Source: Alloprevotella tannerae (lineage in GTDB: Bacteria; Bacteroidota; Bacteroidia; Bacteroidales; Bacteroidaceae). From it: a DNA stretch of 23,353 nucleotides. A model generated the notes under the pieces. That model had not been told where the DNA came from. It did no database searches and was given only the letters and a program-made list of their open reading frames with translations. The stretch covers positions 1 through 23,353 of the forward strand of contig JABZGO010000006.1 in the NCBI GenBank assembly GCA_015259305.1. The letters are read 5' to 3'. The translations under genes were made by a program, and so were the position numbers. Each line of letters starts with the position of its first letter. The stretch's first letter is position 1. Below, piece after piece: positions 1-6,628 of this stretch.

Positions 1-377
1 ACTCAACTCCGTCAGTGCCAAACGAAATCGACTAATGGTGCTGTGGTTGGGTGAGACCGCTTCCATCTTCAACCCCAAGAATAGGGAAAAGGTGATTGAA
101 TCATTGATGCGCTCCTCCAAAGCATATTCACTCAGGTTGTACCAGGTCTCCAAAAGCAATATCTTGAATAAGATAATCACGTCATAAACCGGGGCGCCAA
201 CGGCATTTTGTCGCTTCGTGTATTTCTTGTTGATAGCGTCCTAATCGGACGCCAATCAATAAGCCTGTCAATCTGATTGAGAAAGTCGTTTTGAGCTTTG
301 CGACAACGCCTTGAAAAAAGAAGTGTGTCTGCAACTGTTACAATGAAAAGCAAAGCGGTACTTGTTTTATATTTCAA
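1..377 (-). pseudogene. IS5-family transposase, N-terminal part, frameshifted and cut by the window edge
   Basis: On the minus strand the first frame reads through RKAQNDFLNQIDRL and IDWRPIRTL, then runs into a stop at 177. The next frame continues the same protein with KKYTKRQNAVGAP, LLETWYNLSEYALEERINDS and SPNHSTISRFR up to base 1. These blocks are typical of the IS5-type transposases common in Porphyromonas and relatives. Joining the frames needs one extra base near position 234, so a single-base deletion (or read error) separates them. The first frame has no ATG: an in-frame TTG at 377 follows a TGA, so the true start may be in another frame. The catalytic DDE region lies outside the window. 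It sits just downstream of the GLPGLI gene, so the element marks the edge of the accessory block. The insertion boundary is not resolved in 378-441. Confidence 0.8.
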
Positions 378-441
378 GTAATTTGCATCTTTTCATGAGA
401 TAATTGAGATTTTAAACGAAATAAGGGTTATATAATTATGT

Positions 442-1275
442 TTAGTGATAGTCTGTTTCGAGAAAGTCAGCTACTGAGGCGGGAACATATAGATCTTTTA
501 AATCATCACCATCATTTGTTGAGATAGTTCCTCCCGCATTCCCATATTGAGCGTTTATTTTTCCGAGTGGATTATCTATGAAAGAGCGTTTAGCTTTCAA
601 ATAGTTTATACGCGTTATATGTTCATAATCATTAGCAAGATAAACAGGCGAAATAAGCTTGGTCGTTTGCTGTATTCCGGTTGCTATAAAACTATATTGC
701 CCACCTTCTGCTTCGGCTTTAAGTATCAAGCCGGGAAGTCCATCGAGCTTCCAGGGGCCGTTTTGTACAGGAATTTCCGGAGTGAACCACGCAGTCCATT
801 TCCTCCCGTGGTAATCAGTGATAGCCATGATACACTCATATCCCAAAATAATATTGGTAGAATCGCATATTTCCCATTTCCATGGAGTTATCAACTCTAC
901 ATAAGTAAATTTTTCAAGTCCGGCTGTGTCGTAATATGTCAATTTGTTGTTAGCAAAAGATTTGATAACGTATATAGTGCCGTCGGGTTTAGGAATACCA
1001 TCTAAATTATCGGCGTTGAGGGCAGCCCTTGATATTTCAGTCAGTTTTGTCTTGCCCTCTGGCGTAGAACTCAGCGAGTCAATATATTCTGTAATCGGAG
1101 AGTAGAATTTCGATTCTGTTATATTTGCTAACAGAATATACTTGTTTGTCAAATCTGTTTTACCATCTGTCAAATTTGGATGATGGGCCACGTAACAGAC
1201 TTCGATATGAGCGGTCTGTGCTGTTACTGCTATTGCAATAAAACATAAAGCAATGAATGTAATTCTCTTTTTCAT
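442..1275 (-). CDS. GLPGLI family exported protein
   Basis: This 277-residue protein starts with a signal peptide (MKKRITFIALCFIAIAVTAQ, cleavage after about residue 20) and carries the family-defining GLPGLI motif at residues 179-184, preceded by the usual W-T-A-W-F-T-P and G-P-W-K-L-D stretch. GLPGLI proteins (TIGR01200) are secreted Bacteroidetes proteins of unknown activity, found very often next to an outer-membrane beta-barrel or TonB-dependent receptor gene. Here the receptor lies immediately upstream on the same strand with a gap of only 12 bp, so the two are probably one transcript. Function beyond association with the receptor is not known. The reading frame is intact and the length is normal for the family. 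Confidence 0.9.
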   Translation of the reverse strand: MKKRITFIALCFIAIAVTAQTAHIEVCYVAHHPNLTDGKTDLTNKYILLANITESKFYSPITEYIDSLSSTPEGKTKLTEISRAALNADNLDGIPKPDGTIYVIKSFANNKLTYYDTAGLEKFTYVELITPWKWEICDSTNIILGYECIMAITDYHGRKWTAWFTPEIPVQNGPWKLDGLPGLILKAEAEGGQYSFIATGIQQTTKLISPVYLANDYEHITRINYLKAKRSFIDNPLGKINAQYGNAGGTISTNDGDDLKDLYVPASVADFLETDYH

Positions 1276-1287
1276 TTAGGTATATAT

Positions 1288-3914
1288 TTATTTTCTTAGC
1301 GTTATTGAGAAAAGTAACTGACGACCACGGAGCGCGTGTTGGCTTTCAAAAGATGACAGTTGCGAGTATGTAGTGTATCTATATTGTTTGTTGTTGAGGA
1401 TATTGGTCAGCGATGCCGACAGTTGAATCTGTTTGGTTGGCTTGAATATCAGCTTGGTATCAAGCATCATAGTATTCTTGAATGTCCCCTCTGTTAGTTC
1501 ATTGTGATAATGTTCTCCGCTAATCTGCCATTGCCATTTGGAGCGTGGTGTGAAATTAAGACTCAGCTTGTTTAACATAGCGGATAGCCAGGGTGCCGAC
1601 GTGCCGTTCATAGTCAGACGATTGCTGGAGTAGCTTATGCCATAGTCAAAACTGAACCACTGCCATGGTGAACCATTGATTTTTCCGTCTATGCTCCAGC
1701 TGGTGCCGATTAACTGCATGGACTGCTGCTGCGATAGTAGCTTTGATTTGTTGCGGCTGAAAGAACCGCTAATGTTACAGCTTCCACGCATGAAGTCGAG
1801 CGTCTTGCCGAGATTTCCCATTATTATGAGAGATTTTCCGTCGTTGTCAGCATCCGAATAGCTGTAAACGGCGTAATCTCCGTATAGCTGTCGCGCCATA
1901 GTATAAGGCTGGTGGCTCCAAGAGTGCATCATCTGTCCGTTGGCAAATAGTCCATGTCTGGTGTGCTTGTAGCTGAAACTTGCCGAAATATTCTGCGATG
2001 AGGTATTATAAAAATTGTCAACGCCAGATTTTAATGTGCGGTAGTCAGTCATTATCAGCCCTGGATGAATGAGGCCGAGGTTCATTGGTGAGCGGCCTAC
2101 GCCCCCTAAGACTGTGCTGGAAAAGCGATTGTTCGGTTGCCAGTTGAAACTCAGCAACGAAGAGAAATATACCTCGTTATGGTTGACCAACGTCTTGTCG
2201 AATGAGTAATGTGCGTAACTGATAGGGAAATTGAGTGTGAGATTTATATGTTTGATCCAATATTCGAGTTTCGGAGTGGCATAGACGAAAAGTGAGTTTG
2301 TATGTATGACATTCTCGGTTATACCAGGTAGTTCCTTTGGCAGATTGTCTATGTTTTGAGACAAATTAGAGTTCATTGATCGCCAGTAGGCCTTAATGCC
2401 ACCTTCGAGGTTTATCGTAAAACCTTTGAGCGAAAAGGCGTGTGCTACACTTTCATGTGTATAGAAAGCGTGGTCGTTGATGTGCTGGCAATATAGATTG
2501 TCGTTTACAGCCAAGTTGAGCACTTGCGGCAGCACTTCCCACTCGTTACGGCTTTCGAATGTTACAAGGTGCTTGCCCTTGAATCGCTGTATCAATTTGA
2601 ATTTGTTACTGACGTAATAATTGGGCAGGTTGACAGATTGCATATTGGGTATTGTGCCGGTTGTGCGCAAGCTGATATTGTTCCAATCAATTTTGGTCTG
2701 CAAAGTGTTGTTTATGAATGTCGTCTTTTGGTTGCGTTCGTAGATAAACTTACCACTTAACGAGTGTTCGCGTTCGGTTTCGTTGTAGTTCTCGGTAATT
2801 ATTCGATTACCCTTGTCCAAGAAATAAGTCGTGATATTCGATGCGTTGGCGATAGTGCGATTAAAGGAGTAGTCGATATTAAACTTACACTCGCCGCTTT
2901 TGAGTTTCCACAAGTTGTTAGTCGAAACGAGGAAAGAGCGGTTGAAAAGAGTGCGTCTGCTGTCAAGCGAGGGCATATTGGGCAGTCCGATGCTGATATA
3001 GCGGTCCAATCCTGTACCGCGCCTCCCTTCGAAAAAGTCTGTGCTTAATGCAGACTGCTCTTCGCCTGTGTTGTTGGCGCAAAAGGTAGTAATATTCTGA
3101 AATCCATGCGTCCCCCTCATTGCGAATAGTTTTCCATCCCATATCGCTCCTTCAGGTTGCTGCGAGTAACCGCCTTTGATATCGCCGTAAAAAGCCCAAG
3201 TCGCTTTTGCTTTGTTTTTCAGTTTGAGATTGATTGCCGCCTTGTCTGAGAATGACAAGCCAGACAATACCTGCATGGGTTGATGATTCTCCATAACTTC
3301 AATCGCTGCCACATCATCGTGGCTTATGCTGTTGGTGGCGATACCGTACCTGCCGCCGAGCAGATCGGATCCTTCGATATAAAACTTGTTGATGTCTTTC
3401 CCTTATACCGGACTATGCCATTATCAGAGACGTTAATGCCGGGCATACGCCGGAGGACGTCGCCGATTGAGCGATCTTGCGACTGTGCGAAACTACCAAC
3501 ATAATAGGTGATAGTATCGCCTTGTTCCTGTATGCGGTTAGCCTTGACTGTAACTTCTTTTAGCAATGTAAATCCTGCTTCCATATATATCCTCAATGGA
3601 AACGAAGCGCTGTCAAGCGGTAGAGATTGTTTGGCGAATCCCATCATAGTAACCTCTAATCTACACCCATTTATTAACGGCATTTGTAGGGAAAAGTTTC
3701 CGTTTGTTTTTGTGTATTCAAACTTCTTTATTTTATCGTCTATCCCCTTAATAATTACAGAAGCTCCTGCCAAGGGCTTATTTACCTCACGGTCTATGAC
3801 TGTGCCGTAAACATTGACCTGCGCCACTGCATTAACAGAAAGAAATAGGCAAAGCTGGCAAATAATAAGTCGGCTCATAATGTTTAAAGAAGTTCTACTA
3901 AGAACAATAGTCAT
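1288..3914 (-). pseudogene. TonB-dependent outer-membrane receptor, split by a one-base frameshift
   Basis: Two frames make one receptor of about 876 residues. The first (3914-3324) has a signal peptide, best read from ATG 3878 (MSRLIICQLCLFLSVNAVAQ), a carboxypeptidase-like regulatory domain (VYGTVIDREVNKPLAGASVI) and the start of the plug (LRRMPGINVSDNGIVRYKGK). It then runs out of frame to a false stop. The correct continuation (DINKFYIEGSDLLGGRYGI, then AAIEVMENHQPMQV) lies in the next frame, which stays open to 1288 and encodes the beta-barrel, ending at the strand-like C-terminus LLFSITLRK. The missing base falls in a run of three A (plus-strand TTT at 3397-3399). The family binds a ligand at the outer membrane and imports it using ExbB/ExbD/TonB energy. 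Its GLPGLI partner follows. The run is too short for typical phase variation, so the cause is either a recent null mutation or a sequencing error. Confidence 0.85.
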
Positions 3915-3937
3915 TGACGGCCCTTAAATTAATATTC

Positions 3938-3964
3938 GGAGTTGTCTCATTTTGAGACAACTCC
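3938..3964. repeat. Perfect 27-bp hairpin between the small exported protein and the receptor
   Basis: GGAGTTGTCTCA (3938-3949) and TGAGACAACTCC (3953-3964) form a perfect 12-bp stem with a TTT loop. It lies 30 bp past the stop of the 79-residue gene and 23 bp before the receptor frame. No run of T follows on the minus strand, so it is not a textbook terminator. It could be an attenuator or RNA stability element between the two genes, or the trace of a mobile element end. Confidence 0.7.
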
Positions 3965-3994
3965 AATAATGACACACAATTGAGGGTGTCATTC

Positions 3995-4234
3995 TCAAGG
4001 TACACGAACAACTTTGCCTTCTTTATCTACAATAATAGTCGTACCATCGCTGTAGATGATTATGACTCGATCACCTCTTTTAATAATTTGGGGATCTTTT
4101 GCTGTACACTGGGCTGTATACATTGCAACAATCTCTGTTTGTGTTGGAGCGACTACAACTTCCGACTGGAATGAAGCAGCATTTGCGGAACAAGCAAGTA
4201 TGCTTATAATTCCTACAATCAATAACTTTTTCAT
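3995..4234 (-). CDS. Small exported protein of unknown function
   Basis: The 79-residue product begins with a clear signal peptide (MKKLLIVGIISILACSANA) with cleavage likely after residue 19. A lipoprotein reading at Cys15 is less likely because position -2 is Leu. The mature part of about 60 residues has one cysteine (in the YTAQCTAKDP stretch) and an amphipathic, beta-strand-like tail alternating I/V with D/G/K (RVIIIYSDG, IIVDKEGKVV). It lies on the same strand upstream of the receptor and GLPGLI genes and could be the first gene of that transcript. No family was recognised. Start choice is secure because the signal peptide begins at this ATG. Confidence 0.65.
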   Translation of the reverse strand: MKKLLIVGIISILACSANAASFQSEVVVAPTQTEIVAMYTAQCTAKDPQIIKRGDRVIIIYSDGTTIIVDKEGKVVRVP

Positions 4235-4276
4235 AACGAATGTTTTGTTAAAATGAACTCCTACTCGTTTCGCTTT

Positions 4277-4339
4277 TCAGATCTCGCGCCTTTGGACAGT
4301 CTGGTCTGTGGAATTATTGTCGACTTTTTTGTCTTTCAT
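4277..4339 (-). CDS. Putative 20-residue micro-ORF
   Basis: An ATG at 4339 opens a frame for a highly charged 20-residue peptide beginning MKDKKVDNNS and ending QRREI. Its ATG overlaps the TGA stop of the upstream 39-residue frame (ATGA), the arrangement expected for translational coupling. It lies in the leader upstream of the small exported protein. Nothing shows that it is expressed; it is listed because of the overlap and its place behind a good promoter match. Confidence 0.25.
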   Translation of the reverse strand: MKDKKVDNNSTDQTVQRREI

Positions 4340-4455
4340 TTATACTTCGATTTTTCCTCCCGCATACCACCATTGCATAGTTTCCGGATGCTGCATTTAT
4401 AAACTATACATTCTTCTCCGCAAGGTGCAAAAGTGATTCTCATAAGCTTCCTCAT
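4336..4455 (-). CDS. Putative 39-residue cysteine-rich micro-ORF
   Basis: ATG 4455 opens a 39-codon frame, too short for usual gene calling. The peptide starts MRKLMRITFAPCGEEC and continues with VYKCSIRKLCNGGMREEK. It has four cysteines at about residues 12, 16, 21 and 27 and is strongly basic. There is no signal peptide. It begins about 48 bases after the transcript start inferred from the promoter match at 4510-4541. A second frame within the same bases (4340-4396) would give an 18-residue peptide, MQHPETMQWWYAGGKIEV. Only one of these frames is likely to be used, if any. No family was recognised. Confidence 0.3.
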   Translation of the reverse strand: MRKLMRITFAPCGEECIVYKCSIRKLCNGGMREEKSKYK

Positions 4456-4509
4456 TGGGAAAATTCTTATATGAATTCAATAGTTTCATAGTTAAAACTA
4501 TGCTACTTG

Positions 4510-4541
4510 CAAAGATGGTATTTATTGCGCACACGCACAAA
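4510..4541 (-). promoter_or_regulatory. Predicted Bacteroidetes-type promoter for the small-protein/receptor transcript
   Basis: On the minus strand TTTG (4538-4541) is followed after exactly 20 bp by CATCTTTG (4510-4517). The Bacteroidetes housekeeping consensus is TTTG, about 19-21 bp, TAnnTTTG, so only one base differs. Transcription would start near 4503 and give a leader of about 270 nt before the 79-residue gene. Confidence 0.5.
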
Positions 4542-4788
4542 TTTATGTCTAATTATTTTGTCGAAATAAGTGGATAATCATTTTAGCGAATTTGTGGTAT
4601 TGTTGTATCGTTAGTTATGTATATTTCAATTAAACAGCCATCGCGAGTTTGTTCATAAATACATGATGGATGTTATCTATAATGCGGCAGGAAGTCGTTT
4701 GCATCTGCTTATTGTTAACCACAACAAGACGCAATTATAAATATATTGCACTGCAATGAATTGTGAAACGTTTATTGTTTATATAAAA

Positions 4789-4907
4789 AGTACTATCGTT
4801 TTACACTGTGAGTACTATCGTTTTACTTAAAGAGTACTATCGTTTTGCTTAAAAAGTACTATCGTTTTCTTTGGGAGCTAATATTGGGCTGGAAGGAAAG
4901 TACTATC
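4789..4907. repeat. Direct-repeat array A: AGTACTATCGTTTT at 22-bp spacing
   Basis: Four exact copies of AGTACTATCGTTTT start at 4789, 4811, 4833 and 4855, every 22 bp. A shorter copy, AGTACTATC, starts at 4899, exactly 44 bp after the fourth, so a degenerated unit probably occupies 4877-4898. The 8-bp linkers are A/T-rich and vary. There are no unique spacer sequences, so this is not a CRISPR. It lies just upstream of the promoter of the HU-like gene. Even spacing near two helical turns would place bound proteins on one face of the DNA. The core recurs in array B at 15862-15958. Confidence 0.85.
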
Positions 4908-4933
4908 TATAGAGGGTAAAATGGTATTATTTG

Positions 4934-4965
4934 TTTGAGAATATGAAATATTTCTGTTATCTTTG
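4934..4965 (+). promoter_or_regulatory. Predicted promoter of the HU-like gene
   Basis: TTTG at 4934-4937 is followed after 20 bp by TATCTTTG at 4958-4965, a full match to the Bacteroidetes consensus TTTG / TAnnTTTG. Transcription would begin around 4972, about 80 bp before the chosen ATG at 5050. Repeat array A ends 27 bp upstream of the -33 element, a position suited to activation or repression. Confidence 0.65.
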
Positions 4966-5049
4966 TGACAGAGACTCGGGCGAAAGGTTTTGTGATGTGT
5001 GCAGATAACGTCGCCCCTGTGTTCTTTTTACAATCTATTTTTTAGTATC

Positions 5050-5502
5050 ATGGATTATTCTTTGAACAAACGAAAAATGAGTGTTGGCCCCTTGAAGGGC
5101 AAGGAAGTGTTCGTGGCAAGCCCGGTTTGCCAGAAACAGCGCATTTCGTTCGACAAGCTCTGCGAGCGGATGGCGGAGGACAGTACGGTGGGCGATGCCG
5201 ACGTGGCTGCCGTGTTCTACAGGTTTCGCAAAGTGCTCAACGAGTATTGCTCGAAGGGTTACATTGTCGATGGCGGTCCGCTCGGAACGTTCCGCCCCAC
5301 GTTTTCGTCAAAAGCTGTGGAGAAAGAAGCTGATTTCAAGCCTGCGGAGTGCGTCTCGAAAACGCGGATTCTCTTCACGCCTACGGCCGATTTCCGCCGA
5401 CTGAAGAATGTGGAGTTCTACCGCGTGGCGAAGCGAACAACAAAAAGTAAGAAAAATGGTAGTTCGGCGCAAGGGGCGTCCCCGACAACGCTAAAACCGT
5501 AA
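5050..5502 (+). CDS. HU-like DNA-binding protein (Bacteroidetes HU family)
   Basis: The 150-residue protein resembles the HU-related family of Bacteroidetes (HU-HIG type). It has an N-terminal lead (MDYSLNKRKMSVGPLKGKEV), a helical half with ISFDKLCERMAEDSTVGDADVAAV, then a GGPLGTFRPTF segment equivalent to the GDFGSF turn of HU before the DNA-binding arm, and a C-terminal FRRLKNVEFYRV piece and lysine-rich tail. The ATG at 5050 is preferred to the in-frame GTG at 4999, because the intervening residues do not look like this family and the predicted promoter starts near 4972. Such proteins bind DNA and may shape the chromosome or regulate locally. The gene is visibly richer in G and C, especially at third codon positions, than its neighbours, suggesting different ancestry. 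Array A lies directly upstream. Confidence 0.8.
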   Translation: MDYSLNKRKMSVGPLKGKEVFVASPVCQKQRISFDKLCERMAEDSTVGDADVAAVFYRFRKVLNEYCSKGYIVDGGPLGTFRPTFSSKAVEKEADFKPAECVSKTRILFTPTADFRRLKNVEFYRVAKRTTKSKKNGSSAQGASPTTLKP

Positions 5503-5503
5503 A

Positions 5504-5595
5504 AAGAAGTTGAGGGTGTGTCAAGATTGATATGAATCCCGAAAGTTTATTGTCTAACTTTGCGGGGGCACTTCAATCTTGACACACCTTCTTTA
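5504..5595. repeat. Long imperfect inverted repeat, MITE-like or bidirectional terminator
   Basis: GGTGTGTCAAGATTGA (5515-5530) and its exact complement TCAATCTTGACACACC (5573-5588) give 16-bp arms. Inside them CCCGAAAGTT and AACTTTGCGGG pair again with one bulged base, so 5515-5588 can fold into one long hairpin. Outside, AAAGAAG on the left is mirrored by CTTCTTT on the right after a short offset. It fills the gap between two convergent genes. The shape suits a miniature inverted-repeat element or a solo mobile end; a role as bidirectional terminator is equally possible. Confidence 0.7.
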
Positions 5596-5611
5596 CTCAA
5601 TAGGGTAAGGA

Positions 5612-6625
5612 TTATTCTGTGATCATTACCTTACGAGTGCTGCCATCACTTAAGCGAACGATGTTGAGGCCTTGCTGTGGATGAGTGAGACGACGGCCGT
5701 CGACACTATAGTAGGCCGTAACTGCAGGCAAACTATTTTGCGCAGTGGTAATTGAAGCTGTGTGGGGTGGCGGGACATCAACCTCTATGGCGTTGTCGAT
5801 TTGGTTGGTCTGCTTGTTGAGGAGCAAAACGATCGCGTGTAGGTATTCTTTACGAATGTTGAGTAGGATGTCGGTGCGTACTCGCATACTGACACGATGC
5901 TCATAGCTGCTACCGGCTGTGATCGTTTCGGGCAGTGAGCCGTCTATGCCTTTGTTTACCCCTTTCCCATCAATAGGAACGTGATTATAGCTCATGTTCT
6001 TGATGTACTTAGATTCCTTCGTATAAGGAGCCAAATTGGGGTCGTTTTGTACCTCCGGATCGTTGTCTAAGTCATAGTAGAAGTTGAGCTGATACCACGC
6101 GCTACTCTTGTCTTTAAGGCTATCGGCCGTTAGCACATAAGCCAAACGATAATCTCCACCCGATTGGTAGAAGTTTACGCTTGTTTTCACCTCAATTTCT
6201 GTGCATTCTGCATCTTTCCACAAAGCCGTGGCTGTGAGGTCGGCCGTTGGCGTTTTTGAGAGTTGGGCATCAATCTCTTCCGTGATGTGGTAGCCGGAAG
6301 CGGCGCGACCATAATAGGGATCAAGAGTTTCCGTCTGACGATCGAGTTTGCAAGCCGGAAATCCGCGTATCGAGGATAGAATCTCCTCATATCCGGCTTT
6401 TTCGGATAGTTCGCTCATCGGGGTTGCATCATAAACACTGCCGTGCACTGCAATTACGATGAGTCGGTCGCCGTATTTTTGCTTACTCGCTTCGATGCCT
6501 GCTATTCCGCGCACACACCAGCCGCAATGTGTGCCGGTAAATTCTTCTTCCACAACCCGCTTAGTCTGAGCATTGAGCGCCAAACTAAGTAGGGTTAATG
6601 GGAGTAAGATAGAGAGTCTTCTCAT
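5612..6625 (-). CDS. Omp28-related outer membrane protein with CGWC motif
   Basis: The 337-residue protein has a signal peptide (MRRLSILLPLTLLSLALNAQ) followed directly by VVEEEFTGTHCGWCVRG, the thioredoxin-like hallmark of the Omp28 family, with Cys34 and Cys37 as the CxxC pair. GFPACKLDR follows near the expected conserved proline. A beta-rich middle domain and a C-terminal tail YYSVDGRRLTHPQQGLNIV ... KVMITE resemble the sorting tails of Bacteroidales exported proteins (T9SS-type). The family was first described as a surface protein of Porphyromonas gingivalis. A redox or adhesion role is possible but not proven. It follows the 625-residue gene with a gap of only 3 bp, so the two are co-transcribed. 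Expression probably ends at the inverted repeat at 5504-5595. Confidence 0.85.
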   Translation of the reverse strand: MRRLSILLPLTLLSLALNAQTKRVVEEEFTGTHCGWCVRGIAGIEASKQKYGDRLIVIAVHGSVYDATPMSELSEKAGYEEILSSIRGFPACKLDRQTETLDPYYGRAASGYHITEEIDAQLSKTPTADLTATALWKDAECTEIEVKTSVNFYQSGGDYRLAYVLTADSLKDKSSAWYQLNFYYDLDNDPEVQNDPNLAPYTKESKYIKNMSYNHVPIDGKGVNKGIDGSLPETITAGSSYEHRVSMRVRTDILLNIRKEYLHAIVLLLNKQTNQIDNAIEVDVPPPHTASITTAQNSLPAVTAYYSVDGRRLTHPQQGLNIVRLSDGSTRKVMITE

Positions 6626-6628
6626 GGA

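Noticed and set aside
547..1005. 152-codon plus-strand frame
   Set aside because: Antisense to the GLPGLI gene, whose family motif and signal peptide are clear.
4789..4907. CRISPR array
   Set aside because: Units are 14 bp with 8-bp linkers, too short for CRISPR repeats and spacers, and no cas genes are present.
4999..5049. Upstream GTG start for the HU-like gene
   Set aside because: The extra 17 residues do not resemble the family, and the ATG at 5050 gives a normal N-terminus and a sensible leader after the predicted promoter.
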